DNA of 64,000 nt from Eshraghiella sp045129695 (lineage in GTDB: Bacteria > Bacillota > Clostridia > Lachnospirales > Lachnospiraceae). Made by a program: the position numbers and the translations under genes. Below are positions 8,653 to 17,402 of this stretch, piece by piece. The notes under the pieces were generated by a model. The model searched no databases. It saw only the letters and a list, made by a program, of their open reading frames with translations, and was not told where the DNA came from. Position 1 is the stretch's first letter. Each line of letters opens with the position of its first letter. Location: positions 1 through 64,000 of the forward strand of contig JBGVJZ010000025.1 of the NCBI GenBank assembly GCA_045129695.1, written 5' to 3'.

Positions 8653-8856
8653 TTATTCAGCGGCCTTCTGTGCCATAATTGTCTGGATTCTTGCGATGTT
8701 CTTACGAACTTCTTTAATTCTGCTTGTATTATCCAGCTGATTTGTTGCGTTCTGGAATCTTAAATTAAATAATTCCTTCTTAGCAGCTACTAATTCATTG
8801 TTTAATTCTGCAGATGTTTTGCTCTTTAATTCTTCTACATACTTATTAATTTTCAC
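8653..8856 (-). CDS. rpmC: 50S ribosomal protein L29
   Basis: L29 (67 aa), a two-helix protein near the polypeptide exit and the SRP/trigger factor docking site. The core ELFNLRFQNATNQLDNTSRI is diagnostic. The start is decided by the ribosome binding site: AAGGCGGTGAT lies just ahead of the GTG at 8856, giving MKINKYVEEL. The other in-frame GTG at 8865 lies inside that site. With this start the gene overlaps the rplP 3' end by 11 nt, which suggests coupling. Confidence 0.93.
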   Translation of the reverse strand: MKINKYVEELKSKTSAELNNELVAAKKELFNLRFQNATNQLDNTSRIKEVRKNIARIQTIMAQKAAE

Positions 8857-9283
8857 TGTTATCACCGCCTTCTAATTCCGCACGAGATACAATCTTACAC
8901 TTCAAAGGAAGTTTGTGCATTGCAAGACGTAATGCTTCTCTGGCAACTTCTTCCTGTACGCCAGCGATTTCGAACATTACACGTCCCGGTTTAACTACTG
9001 CTACCCAATATTCAACTCCACCTTTACCTTTACCCATTCTGACACCTAATGGCTTATGTGTATAAGGCTTATCAGGGAATAATTTAATCCATACTTTACC
9101 GCCACGCTTGATATAACGTGTCATGGCAATACGGGCTGCCTCAATCTGTCTTGAAGTTACCCACTTTGGTTCAAGAGCGACAATACCATATTCACCATAT
9201 ACGATTTTGTTACCTCTTGTTGCTTTTCCCGCCATAGAACCACGGAACTGTTTACGATGTTTAACTCTCTTAGGTACTAACAT
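8846..9283 (-). CDS. rplP: 50S ribosomal protein L16
   Basis: L16 (145 aa) organises the tRNA-binding and peptidyl-transferase region of the 50S subunit. It starts MLVPKRVKHRKQFRGSMAGK and contains MGKGKGGVEYWVAVVKPGRV. Its start codon overlaps the rpsC stop by one base, and its last codons overlap rpmC. Confidence 0.97.
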   Translation of the reverse strand: MLVPKRVKHRKQFRGSMAGKATRGNKIVYGEYGIVALEPKWVTSRQIEAARIAMTRYIKRGGKVWIKLFPDKPYTHKPLGVRMGKGKGGVEYWVAVVKPGRVMFEIAGVQEEVAREALRLAMHKLPLKCKIVSRAELEGGDNSEN

Positions 9284-9939
9284 TACTGTTCGCTCCCTTC
9301 CTTAACTGATTTTGTAGGAAGAACCTCACCCTTATAGATCCATACTTTAACACCAACTTTACCATAAGTGGTATCTGCCTCTGCAAAACCATAGTCGATG
9401 TCTGCACGTAATGTCTGAAGAGGGATTGTTCCTTCACTATAGAATTCTGTACGAGCCATATCAGCTCCGCCAAGACGTCCTGAAACTGATGTCTTGATAC
9501 CCTTAGCACCAGACTTCATTGTTCTTGTCATGCATGACTTCATAGCTCTTCTGAATGAGATACGGTTCTCAAGCTGCTGTGCAATATTCTCAGCAACAAG
9601 CTGTGCATCTCCATCAGGTCTCTTAACTTCTTTAATATCAATAGATAATTTCTTTGTTGTAAGCTTCTGAACTTCTGCTTTGAGTTTCTCAATGTCAGCT
9701 CCGCCCTTACCGATAACTACACCTGGTTTAGCAGTATAGATGGATACTTTAACTCTGTCAGATGCTCTTTCTATCTCAATCTTTGAAATGCCTGCGCTGT
9801 AAAGTTTCTTCTTAACAAACTTTCTGATGTTGTAATCTTCTACAAGATTATCAGAAAAATCAGCCTCAGCATACCACTTTGAGTCCCAGTCCTTAATTAC
9901 ACCGACTCTTAAGCCATGAGGATTTACTTTCTGTCCCAT
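9283..9939 (-). CDS. rpsC: 30S ribosomal protein S3
   Basis: S3 (218 aa) lines the mRNA entry tunnel and contributes to its helicase activity. It starts MGQKVNPHGLRVGVIKDWDS. The N-terminal KH domain has the GXXG-type loop in VVIGKGGADIEKL, and the C-terminal domain has SGRLGGADMARTE. Its stop overlaps the rplP start. Confidence 0.97.
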   Translation of the reverse strand: MGQKVNPHGLRVGVIKDWDSKWYAEADFSDNLVEDYNIRKFVKKKLYSAGISKIEIERASDRVKVSIYTAKPGVVIGKGGADIEKLKAEVQKLTTKKLSIDIKEVKRPDGDAQLVAENIAQQLENRISFRRAMKSCMTRTMKSGAKGIKTSVSGRLGGADMARTEFYSEGTIPLQTLRADIDYGFAEADTTYGKVGVKVWIYKGEVLPTKSVKEGSEQ

Positions 9940-9953
9940 GTGTGTTCTCCTTC

Positions 9954-10340
9954 CTATCTTTCATTAAGCACGATTGTGATATGGCTCATTCTCTTCTCGA
10001 TTCTATAAGCTCTACCCTGTGCTCTTGGCTGTACTCTCTTCATTGTAGGTCCTTTGTTAGCGTAGCACTCTTCAATGTAAAGGTTCTCTGCCTTCATGTT
10101 ATTGTTATTCTCAGCGTTTGCGATAGCTGATTTTAAAAGTTTCTCTATTACTGTAGAAGCATATCTTGGGTTGTATGTTACGATAGCCAAAGCTGTATTA
10201 ACATCTTTTCCACGGATTGCATCTAAAACAAAGCATGCCTTCTGAACAGAAACTCTAGCATAAGAAATCTTAGCTGATGGTCTTGTATCCTTATTGGCAT
10301 TTCTCTCTCTTTTAATCTGGGATCTATGTCCTGTAGCCAT
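9954..10340 (-). CDS. rplV: 50S ribosomal protein L22
   Basis: L22 (128 aa); its long beta hairpin reaches the constriction of the exit tunnel, where macrolide-resistance changes map. The hairpin sequence KRVQPRAQGRAYRIEKRMSH looks normal. The N-terminus MATGHRSQIKRERNANKDTR is a short lineage-specific extension before the core. Confidence 0.96.
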   Translation of the reverse strand: MATGHRSQIKRERNANKDTRPSAKISYARVSVQKACFVLDAIRGKDVNTALAIVTYNPRYASTVIEKLLKSAIANAENNNNMKAENLYIEECYANKGPTMKRVQPRAQGRAYRIEKRMSHITIVLNER

Positions 10341-10367
10341 GGATAAACCTCCTTCCGAATACTGTTA

Positions 10368-10649
10368 TTAACGAGACTTAGATTTTTTCTCGTCTTTTCC
10401 ATGTCCTCTGAATGTTCTTGTGGCAACGAATTCACCAAGTTTGTGTCCTACCATATCTTCTGTGATATATACAGGAACATGTTTTCTGCCATCATGAACT
10501 GCAATTGTATGTCCAACCATCTGAGGGAAAATTGTAGAACGACGTGACCAAGTCTTAATAACTGACTTATCATTTGAAGCGTTCATAGCGTCTACTTTCT
10601 TGAGTAAGCTTTCATCCGCAAATGGTCCTTTTTTTAATGAACGAGCCAT
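10368..10649 (-). CDS. rpsS: 30S ribosomal protein S19
   Basis: S19 (93 aa) forms a complex with S13 in the 30S head. It starts MARSLKKGPFADESLLKKVD and carries the conserved FVGHTIAVHDGRKHVPVYI-like core and GEFVATRTFRGH. The start has an AGGAGG site in the 14-nt gap after rplB. Confidence 0.97.
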   Translation of the reverse strand: MARSLKKGPFADESLLKKVDAMNASNDKSVIKTWSRRSTIFPQMVGHTIAVHDGRKHVPVYITEDMVGHKLGEFVATRTFRGHGKDEKKSKSR

Positions 10650-10663
10650 ATATTTGACCTCCT

Positions 10664-11506
10664 TTATTTAATAGCCTTACCGTCTCTTCTTCTTACGATA
10701 AGTTTGTTAGAAGCTTTATTCTTCTTTCTGGTCTTGAGACCAAGTGCAGGTTTACCCCAAGGTGTGAGTGGTCCGGAACGACCGATTGGTGCTCTACCTT
10801 CACCACCACCGTGTGGATGGTCATTAGGGTTCATTACAGAACCACGAACTGTTGGGCGGATACCCATATGACGCTTACGTCCTGCTTTACCAATATTAAT
10901 CAGGTTGTGATCTGAGTTACCAACTGTACCGATTGTTGCGCGGCAGATGATTGGAACCATTCTCATCTCTCCTGATGGAAGTCTAAGTGTTGCATATTTG
11001 CCTTCTTTAGCCATTAACTGAGCTGAACCACCTGCTGTACGAACTAACTGTCCGCCTCTTCCAGGATAAAGCTCAATATTATGAACTTCTGTACCTACAG
11101 GAATGTTCTCAAGTGGAAGGCAGTTACCTACGCGAACTTCCGCTTCCGGCCCGTTCATAACCTTCATTCCATCAGTGAGTCCCTGTGGAGCAATGATATA
11201 TGCTTTCTCGCCGTCTGCGTAGCAAATTAATGCGATGTTAGCTGTTCTGTTTGGATCATACTCAATTCCAATAACTGTAGCCGGAATTCCGTCTTTCTTT
11301 CTCTTGAAATCGATGATTCTGTATTTCTGTCTGTTTCCACCACCGTGATGTCTTACAGTAATTTTACCCTGATTGTTACGACCAGCGGTTTTCTTCTTAG
11401 AAGCAAGTAATGACTTTTCAGGAGTCTTCTTAGTAATTTCTGAGAAGTCTGAGCCTGTCATGTTTCTTCTAGACGGTGTGTATGGGTTATATGTCTTAAT
11501 TCCCAT
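10664..11506 (-). CDS. rplB: 50S ribosomal protein L2
   Basis: L2 (280 aa), a primary 23S rRNA binder close to the peptidyl-transferase centre. The signature SVMNPNDHPHGGGEGRAPIG includes the conserved His, and the protein starts MGIKTYNPYTPSRRNMTGSD. A 125-nt spacer lies upstream (11507-11631), holding a small hairpin and a motif shared with the rpsG leader. Confidence 0.97.
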   Translation of the reverse strand: MGIKTYNPYTPSRRNMTGSDFSEITKKTPEKSLLASKKKTAGRNNQGKITVRHHGGGNRQKYRIIDFKRKKDGIPATVIGIEYDPNRTANIALICYADGEKAYIIAPQGLTDGMKVMNGPEAEVRVGNCLPLENIPVGTEVHNIELYPGRGGQLVRTAGGSAQLMAKEGKYATLRLPSGEMRMVPIICRATIGTVGNSDHNLINIGKAGRKRHMGIRPTVRGSVMNPNDHPHGGGEGRAPIGRSGPLTPWGKPALGLKTRKKNKASNKLIVRRRDGKAIK

Positions 11507-11560
11507 TTTTGTTTCTCCTTTCGATGTCTCTTGTTTTACAACGCTTCCTGGCGTTTTTTA

Positions 11561-11582
11561 TTTAACCCTGCAATCTGCAGAG
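11561..11582 (-). repeat. Hairpin motif shared with the rpsG leader (copy 1)
   Basis: The plus-strand sequence TTTAACCCTGCAATCTGCAG lies in the rplW-rplB spacer. A near copy, TTTAACCCTGCAACCTACAG (18 of 20 identical), lies in the rpsL-rpsG spacer at 45521. On the transcript each forms a short CTGCA-type hairpin followed by GGTTAAA. The role is unknown; a ribosomal-protein or processing site is one possibility. Confidence 0.35.
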
Positions 11583-11631
11583 TCATTGTCCGACGCAATA
11601 TTTTCATCACTTTTTCTACGCCGGAATCTGA

Positions 11632-11931
11632 TTAAAGACCTGCGAAAATTTCAATATCAGCGCTGTCAGCTGTAAGCTGAACAATTGCCTTTTTCTTCTG
11701 AGCGGTCTTTCCAAAAGTCATTCCTCTTCTACGGGTCTTACCATCAAGATTCATGGTATTAACTTTGGCTACCTTTGTTCCTTCGAACATTTTCTCAACA
11801 GCTTCTTTAATCTGAGTCTTGTTAGCATCCGGATGCACAAGGAAAGTGTATTTCTTAGCTGCCATGTCTTCCATACTCTTCTCTGTGATAACCGGTTTAA
11901 GGATTACGTCATAGTACTGTACGTTTGCCAT
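11632..11931 (-). CDS. rplW: 50S ribosomal protein L23
   Basis: L23 (99 aa) lies at the tunnel exit and docks trigger factor and SRP. It contains VILKPVITEKSMEDMAAKKY and the loop MNLDGKTRRRGMTFGKTAQK. Its ATG overlaps the last base of rplD, giving tight coupling. Confidence 0.97.
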   Translation of the reverse strand: MANVQYYDVILKPVITEKSMEDMAAKKYTFLVHPDANKTQIKEAVEKMFEGTKVAKVNTMNLDGKTRRRGMTFGKTAQKKKAIVQLTADSADIEIFAGL

Positions 11932-12551
11932 TATGCATACACCTCCTCGATTGTTGCTACTGCATCTTTAGTTACGATCAACTTGTCATATTTAAGAATA
12001 TCATATACGTTGATTGTATTTGTTGATGCTGTCTTTACATTAGGAATATTTCTTGCTGATAAAACAACATTCTGATCATTATCATTAAGAACTACTAATG
12101 CTTTGTTAACTTTAAGGTTATCTAAAACAGCTACCATGTTCTTAGTCTTAATCTCTTCGAACTTAATGCTGTCTAAGACGATAATTTTGTCCTCTGCAAC
12201 TCTTGATGTAAGTGCAGATTTAAGAGCAAGATTTTTCTCTTTCTTGTTCATCTTGAAAGAATAATCTCTTGGCTTTGGTGCGAATACAACGCCACCGCCG
12301 GTCCACTGTGGAGCTCTTGTTGAACCCTGACGAGCATGTCCTGTACCTTTCTGTCTCCATGGCTTTCTTCCGCCACCGCTGACTTCAGAACGTGTCTTTG
12401 CGCTCTGGGTTCCCTGTCTGTTATTAGCAAGCTGGCTAACTACTGCCAAGTGTACAAGATGTTCATTAACTTCAACACCGAACACTGCATCGTTAAGTTC
12501 CATATCTCCAACTACTTTGCCTTCAATATTGTAAACAGATACTTTTGCCAT
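11931..12551 (-). CDS. rplD: 50S ribosomal protein L4
   Basis: L4 (206 aa) extends into the exit tunnel; in gamma-proteobacteria it represses the S10 operon. It has the conserved RKPWRQKGTGHARQGSTRAP loop, where macrolide resistance changes map, here apparently wild type. It starts MAKVSVYNIEGKVVGDMELN. Its own operon has a structured leader (13749-14010). Confidence 0.97.
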   Translation of the reverse strand: MAKVSVYNIEGKVVGDMELNDAVFGVEVNEHLVHLAVVSQLANNRQGTQSAKTRSEVSGGGRKPWRQKGTGHARQGSTRAPQWTGGGVVFAPKPRDYSFKMNKKEKNLALKSALTSRVAEDKIIVLDSIKFEEIKTKNMVAVLDNLKVNKALVVLNDNDQNVVLSARNIPNVKTASTNTINVYDILKYDKLIVTKDAVATIEEVYA

Positions 12552-12580
12552 CTGTGTGTTCCTCCTTCCTGAAAATCAGC

Positions 12581-13264
12581 TTAGTTAACTGACTTTACTG
12601 ACTCTTTCAAAGTTACTAAAGATTTCTTAGATCCAGGAACAGCTCCCTTAACTAAGATTAAGTTGTTTTCAACATCTACTTTAACCACTTCAAGATTCTG
12701 AACTGTAATCTTCTTAGCTCCCATATGACCAGGCATTCCTTTTCCTTTGAATACACGGCTTGGATTAGAAGAAGCACCGTTTGAACCCTGATGACGATGG
12801 AATTTAGAACCGTGAGCCATAGGTCCTCTGTGCTGTCCGAGTCTCTTAATTGCGCCCTGGAAACCTTTTCCTTTTGCAATTGCAGAGGCATCAATCTTAT
12901 CGCCTGCTGCGAAGATGTCAGCCTTAATCTCGTCTTTTACAGAATATTCTTCAGCATTCTCGAATCTGAATTCTCTTACAAATCTCTTGTATGAAACTCC
13001 GGCTTTGTCAAAATGACCTTTCTCAGCCTTTGTCACACCATGTCTGTTTCTGATTTCTTTGTTGCCGTTCTTGTCAACATTAACAATTTTCTCTTTCTTG
13101 TCAACAAAACCAACCTGAACTGCTGCATAGCCGTCATTTTCTACTGTCTTAACCTGTGTTACTACACAAGGACCAGCCTGCAAAACAGTTACCGGAACAA
13201 GCACGCCTTCATCATTGAAGATCTGTGTCATTCCAACTTTTGTAGCTAAAATCGCTTTCTTCAT
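12581..13264 (-). CDS. rplC: 50S ribosomal protein L3
   Basis: L3 (227 aa), an assembly initiator whose loop approaches the peptidyl-transferase centre. The family start is MKKAILATKVGMTQIFNDEG at 13264; an 18-codon upstream extension is not supported. The conserved segment GPMAHGSKFHRHQGSNGASS is present. A 166-nt spacer with a TTTTCGG/CCGAAAA hairpin separates it from rpsJ. Confidence 0.97.
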   Translation of the reverse strand: MKKAILATKVGMTQIFNDEGVLVPVTVLQAGPCVVTQVKTVENDGYAAVQVGFVDKKEKIVNVDKNGNKEIRNRHGVTKAEKGHFDKAGVSYKRFVREFRFENAEEYSVKDEIKADIFAAGDKIDASAIAKGKGFQGAIKRLGQHRGPMAHGSKFHRHQGSNGASSNPSRVFKGKGMPGHMGAKKITVQNLEVVKVDVENNLILVKGAVPGSKKSLVTLKESVKSVN

Positions 13265-13430
13265 AATAAATTTCCTCCTGTTTAATCTACAGCGGTTTTC
13301 GGTATTCTCCGAAAACATCCTAGAACAGTTAAATATAAGTGGAACTTATTTTGCTTAATTGCTAAATTATGTTGCTTCTATATAAAACCCTTCGAGGACT
13401 TCTTACTTAAATAAAATTACATTTGATGAA

Positions 13431-13748
13431 TTATTTGTTCTTCATCTTAATGTCAATGTACACACCTGCCGGCATCTCTAATCTAGATAATGCATCAACA
13501 GTCTTCTGTGTTGGAGTAATGATATCGATTAATCTCTTGTGTGTTCTCTGCTCGAACTGTTCTCTTGAATCTTTGTACTTATGAACAGCTCTGAGGATTG
13601 TAACAACTTCCTTCTTAGTTGGAAGAGGTACCGGACCACTCACCTGAGATCCTGTCTTCTTAACAGTCTCGATAATTTTCTTAGCTGACTGATCAACTAA
13701 CTGATGATCGTAAGCTTTAAGTGTAATTCTCATTACTTGACTTGCCAT
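13431..13748 (-). CDS. rpsJ: 30S ribosomal protein S10
   Basis: S10 (105 aa), a 30S head protein that also works in antitermination as NusE. The sequence MASQVMRITLKAYDHQLVDQ starts five residues earlier than the commonest start; the AGGAGG site at about 13762 fits this ATG and is too far from the internal one. It is the first gene of the S10 operon. Confidence 0.96.
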   Translation of the reverse strand: MASQVMRITLKAYDHQLVDQSAKKIIETVKKTGSQVSGPVPLPTKKEVVTILRAVHKYKDSREQFEQRTHKRLIDIITPTQKTVDALSRLEMPAGVYIDIKMKNK

Positions 13749-14010
13749 AAAAAAAGCCGCCTCCTTTTCGTACTTTTAAAACTGATACGTTGTTATCTCG
13801 TATCTCAGTACAACAAGTGGTGACTGTACACTTCCCCGCGTGTGTCGCAATTACTTACATAATCTCACAACCTTATCGCGGTCATCTCTGCAAAATGCAG
13901 ATGGTAAATTGTACAGTGACTTGTCGTCAGTTTCCTAACTTGACATTCGCTCCACGGAAAACCTGTTATTACAACAGCAACCTCGCGCTTCATAGCTATC
14001 ATGTCACAGC
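13749..14010 (-). ncRNA. S10-operon 5' leader with long-range stem
   Basis: About 260 untranslated nt separate the promoter from rpsJ. A 13-bp stem is visible on the plus strand: CAAGT plus ACTGTACA (13814-13830, interrupted by GGTG) pairs with TGTACAGT plus ACTTG (13910-13923, interrupted by one G). It encloses 79 nt containing an eight-pair hairpin with a 2-nt bulge (13883-13903). I saw no open frame with a good start. Ribosomal-protein leaders before rpsJ have been predicted in Clostridia; whether this one belongs to that family needs a covariance search. Confidence 0.55.
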
Positions 14011-14017
14011 AAGTAAT

Positions 14018-14046
14018 AGTATATAGTAAGGATTGCTAAATTGCAA
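14018..14046 (-). promoter_or_regulatory. Sigma-A promoter of the S10 operon
   Basis: On the minus strand, TTGCAA (14041-14046) and TATACT (14018-14023) are separated by exactly 17 nt. Transcription would start near 14010 and run through the leader into rpsJ. It lies directly after the amylase 3' end. Confidence 0.7.
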
Positions 14047-14066
14047 GACCCTAAAATTGTTTTTTT

Positions 14067-16334
14067 TTAAGAACAATGTTTCTTATTGGTATAGAAGTAC
14101 ACACAAACTGCGCTTCCTGCTCCAATTACTACAATAGGAATAACTACTGCTGGCCATGGGAATTTCTTGTCCGGTTTATTTTCCCCATTATTCTCAACTA
14201 AGCTTGTTCCCGTAGTCTCAGGATTGTCTTCTCCGCCTTCATCATTTTTTAGCTCATCAGCGGAAGCTTCACTGTTTTCTGTACCCTCTCCATTTTTCTC
14301 CGTACTTTCTTCAGTTGGATTTTCTTCCGTGGCATCATCAGTAGCTTTAGTTGTTTCACCTGATTTATCCGTGCATTCTTCGGAATCATTATCGTTAACA
14401 TTGCCTCCGGAATTATCACCGCTTAAATCTCCGTTACCGGAGGCACCATTATCAGAACTTCCATGTGTCAGAGAATCTCCCTTTGTTGGATTTTCTCCTT
14501 CGGTTGCGGTTTCATTACGGGTTGGTGTCTCACTCTGTGTCGAATTTTCTGTAGTACTATTATTTTCGTCATTACTACCCGTGTCAGTGGAATAAACCGT
14601 CCACTGGCCTGATTTATAAATCATGTTTCCATATAATGAAAGCCCCGGTTGTAAATCAGCAGGGTAACGATTACTGTCACTACTGTAAAAAATAACCCTT
14701 GGATTACTGATATTGCTTGGAACCTCATATTTGTAAAGATTACCGGAGACCTTTGTCATTGCAACTCCCGGCCAGTCACCATTGCTGCTTCCATCAGCAC
14801 TGTATGCATAGCAGCTAACCTTACTCCCCCAGCTACCCGGAAGTTCTATATAAGCAATATTTTTCTTAGATGTATTAGTACTTATAGCATTGTATACAAC
14901 TGCAATACCGGTTCCGCCTATGTCTCCTTTAATTCTGCCACCGGAAACAGTAAATGTATTACCAGTTATCTGGTCCTTATATGTACCATTTACCATAGTG
15001 TTTGCCGTAACATTTACTGTAGCATTCGTTCCGCTGCAATTTACCAAAATCACACCGGATGTTCCTCTCTCACAATAAGCAATATTTCCCTCGTTAGCTA
15101 GCCACTCTGTCTGTCCCGCAAAAGCATTGTGGAATTTATTAATAGCTGCGACTTCTGCATCCGCCCAACCTGTAACTGCACCGGTTCCCATTGGTGTTTT
15201 ATTCAAATCAGTATAGCCCGGACGTGCAAAATACAATCCCATTGCATCCGACCTTGTGGCTACAAGTGCCCATGTTTTATTAATATTATCCGTTGATACG
15301 TCCTTGGACTCCCCACCGGCAAAGGTATCATGGGATTCAGCCCACAAAACTAATTTGTCAGCATACACACCATTGCCCTTATGATAACCATAGCTATATC
15401 CCGAAGCATTCCCCCCTGCTACATTACCTCTCAGCTGATTACCCCAACTATTGTCGGTTATACTCATATACGTAGTATACGCACTTGCAGGAATTCCGCC
15501 ACCCGGAGTATCCAAAAGCTCTCCATAGCAATATAAATCCTTACCCTTAGAGGTTGCATAGGTTGTTGCCGCATTAATTACATTTGGCCAGAAATCACTG
15601 GCACAGTAATCCGTATCAATAGGTAGTTCAATATGCTTTGCTGCATCAAATCTAAAGCCGTCCGCACCTGCATCGATGCACTCTTTTAAATAGGTTATTA
15701 CATAATTCTGTATTTTTGTATTTGAAGTATTTAAATCCGGAACACCATTCATACAGAACTGTGTTATCTCATATCTACTGTCATAATTAGTTGTGTTTTT
15801 GGTTATATCATGCCAACAGCTTGCATCGTCTCTAATATCTGATGGAATTGATGTTGAAAGATTATTACTTGTCTGATTTCCAAGATGATTTGCAACCACG
15901 TCAACAATTACCTTAACTCCATATTGATGAGCCGTATTACACATACTGATAAACTCTGCCTTAGTACCTAATGCACTGTTACCTGTATTATCAATAATAA
16001 AGCCCATCGGCTGATAGTATAACCACCACGCATCCATGGAATAACTCTTGGTAGCCTCCTTGGACTGCTGTATAGGCGAGGTCTGGATTGCTGTATATCC
16101 CGAAGCTGCGATTAACTCCATATTCGCCTCTATGCTTTTGTATGACCAATTCCAGCAATGCAGTGTGACTCCATCCTGTATATCGTCCTGCTGTCCTGCG
16201 GGCTTACTTACAGCCCGACTGGTTATATTAGTAACCGCCGCCTTCGTCCCAACATCATTCAAATTAGCAAAAGTGCCAAAACATAATGCTAATGTTAAAA
16301 ATCCCCCTAAAAGCCCTTTGAAAATTTTCTTCAT
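14067..16334 (-). CDS. Secreted membrane-anchored alpha-amylase (GH13) with CBM26-like module
   Basis: A 755-aa starch-degrading enzyme of glycoside hydrolase family 13. In order: signal peptide (MKKIFKGLLGGFLTLALCFG), catalytic barrel about 50-400 with nucleophile D230 in DGFRFDAAKH, acid/base E272 in YCYGELLD and third acid D336 in AESHDT; a beta-sandwich; a CBM26-like starch-binding module about 490-580 (ELPGSWGSK, GDWPGV); a Ser/Thr/Glu/Asn-rich linker about 585-720; and a C-terminal TM helix followed by NKKHCS. There is no LPXTG sortase motif, so anchoring is by the helix. The ATG at 16334 is chosen because AGGAGG lies 9 nt before it; the GTG two codons upstream is too close. Confidence 0.92.
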   Translation of the reverse strand: MKKIFKGLLGGFLTLALCFGTFANLNDVGTKAAVTNITSRAVSKPAGQQDDIQDGVTLHCWNWSYKSIEANMELIAASGYTAIQTSPIQQSKEATKSYSMDAWWLYYQPMGFIIDNTGNSALGTKAEFISMCNTAHQYGVKVIVDVVANHLGNQTSNNLSTSIPSDIRDDASCWHDITKNTTNYDSRYEITQFCMNGVPDLNTSNTKIQNYVITYLKECIDAGADGFRFDAAKHIELPIDTDYCASDFWPNVINAATTYATSKGKDLYCYGELLDTPGGGIPASAYTTYMSITDNSWGNQLRGNVAGGNASGYSYGYHKGNGVYADKLVLWAESHDTFAGGESKDVSTDNINKTWALVATRSDAMGLYFARPGYTDLNKTPMGTGAVTGWADAEVAAINKFHNAFAGQTEWLANEGNIAYCERGTSGVILVNCSGTNATVNVTANTMVNGTYKDQITGNTFTVSGGRIKGDIGGTGIAVVYNAISTNTSKKNIAYIELPGSWGSKVSCYAYSADGSSNGDWPGVAMTKVSGNLYKYEVPSNISNPRVIFYSSDSNRYPADLQPGLSLYGNMIYKSGQWTVYSTDTGSNDENNSTTENSTQSETPTRNETATEGENPTKGDSLTHGSSDNGASGNGDLSGDNSGGNVNDNDSEECTDKSGETTKATDDATEENPTEESTEKNGEGTENSEASADELKNDEGGEDNPETTGTSLVENNGENKPDKKFPWPAVVIPIVVIGAGSAVCVYFYTNKKHCS

Positions 16335-16374
16335 TAGCACTTACCTCCTAATATTAAAATTATAGCTTTTTTGC

Positions 16375-16403
16375 TTGCTATTAACAAGGCTTTCCTTTAT
16401 ATT
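16375..16403 (+). promoter_or_regulatory. Promoter of the plus-strand methyltransferase
   Basis: TTGCTA (16375-16380), a 17-nt spacer and TATATT (16398-16403) precede the ATG at 16437. This places the transcription start about 25 nt upstream of the start codon. It lies in the divergent gap with the amylase gene. Confidence 0.5.
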
Positions 16404-16436
16404 ATAGAAGGAAATATTTTTAAGGATGGTTATTTT

Positions 16437-17297
16437 ATGTGGATTGCTGATAATTGGCAGGATTATGAAGTTATAGACACCTCCATGGGTGAGAAATTAG
16501 AGCGTTGGGGAAACTACCTTTTAGTACGTCCGGACCCACAGGTTATCTGGAATACGGACAAAACCCACAATGGCTGGTACAAAAAGAACGGCCTTTACCA
16601 CAGAAACAGTAAAGGCGGAGGCGAATGGGAATTTTTTGACCTGCCTGAACAGTGGAGTATTAATTACAAAAACCTTACCTTTAATTTAAAACCATTTTCT
16701 TTTAAGCATACAGGTCTTTTCCCTGAACAGGCGGTTAACTGGGACTGGTTTAGCAGCAAAATCCGTAATGCCAAAAGACCTGTTAAGGTTCTTAATCTTT
16801 TTGCATACACAGGCGGTGCAACTCTTGCAGCAGCTGCTGCCGGTGCAAGTGTGACCCATGTAGACGCATCCAAAGGAATGGTCGGCTGGGCAAAAGAAAA
16901 TGCCGCTTCATCAGGACTTGCAGATGCTCCGATTCGCTGGCTTGTAGATGACTGTGTTAAATTCGTTGAACGCGAAATCCGCCGCGGCAACAAATATGAC
17001 GGAATAATTATGGACCCTCCATCCTACGGCAGAGGTCCAAAGGGTGAAATCTGGAAAATAGAAGAAGCAATATATCCGCTTGTACAGTTATGTGAACAGC
17101 TTCTGTCAGATGATGCACTTTTCTTCCTTATTAATTCATACACAACAGGACTAGCTCCTGCAGTTCTTACTTATATGATAGGAACTGCCATTTGTCCAAA
17201 ACATGATGGTCATGTGGAAGCAGAAGAAATAGGACTTCCCGTAACAAGCACCGGACTTATATTGCCATGTGGTGCAAGCGGCAGATGGGAAAAATAA
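16437..17297 (+). CDS. Class I SAM-dependent methyltransferase (RlmI/K-like)
   Basis: A 286-aa methyltransferase. The SAM-binding motif I is VLNLFAYTGGATLAAAAAGA (about residues 117-136), followed by HVDAS and the catalytic motif IMDPPSYGRGP. This architecture matches the COG1092-type rRNA methyltransferases, but the N-terminal PUA domain of RlmI is not evident, so the substrate is uncertain. The ATG at 16437 is preferred because AAGGATGG precedes it; the longer frame runs through the promoter. It is the only plus-strand gene for about 40 kb and is monocistronic. Confidence 0.8.
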   Translation: MWIADNWQDYEVIDTSMGEKLERWGNYLLVRPDPQVIWNTDKTHNGWYKKNGLYHRNSKGGGEWEFFDLPEQWSINYKNLTFNLKPFSFKHTGLFPEQAVNWDWFSSKIRNAKRPVKVLNLFAYTGGATLAAAAAGASVTHVDASKGMVGWAKENAASSGLADAPIRWLVDDCVKFVEREIRRGNKYDGIIMDPPSYGRGPKGEIWKIEEAIYPLVQLCEQLLSDDALFFLINSYTTGLAPAVLTYMIGTAICPKHDGHVEAEEIGLPVTSTGLILPCGASGRWEK

Positions 17298-17308
17298 AAT
17301 AAATTTAC

Positions 17309-17358
17309 AAAAAAGCTGTCAGCACTACATTGGATCAATCCAACGGAGTGCCGACAGC
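17309..17358 (-). terminator. Intrinsic terminator after the 118-aa gene
   Basis: A long hairpin, GCTGTC/GACAGC at its base and GGATCAATCC near its tip, is followed on the minus strand by TTTTTT (17309-17314). It ends minus-strand transcription from 17403-17759. On the plus strand there is no T-tract, so it is weak for the methyltransferase. Confidence 0.75.
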
Positions 17359-17402
17359 CATAAACTCATAAATCTGTAAATTCATATATTGAATAACAGT
17401 AA

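Noticed and set aside
14167..14595. A 142-codon plus-strand frame rich in Ser and Pro
   Set aside because: It is the complement of the repetitive Ser/Thr/Glu linker of the amylase gene.
14067..16334. Sortase-anchored wall protein
   Set aside because: The C-terminus has a TM helix and positive tail but no LPXTG-like motif ahead of it.
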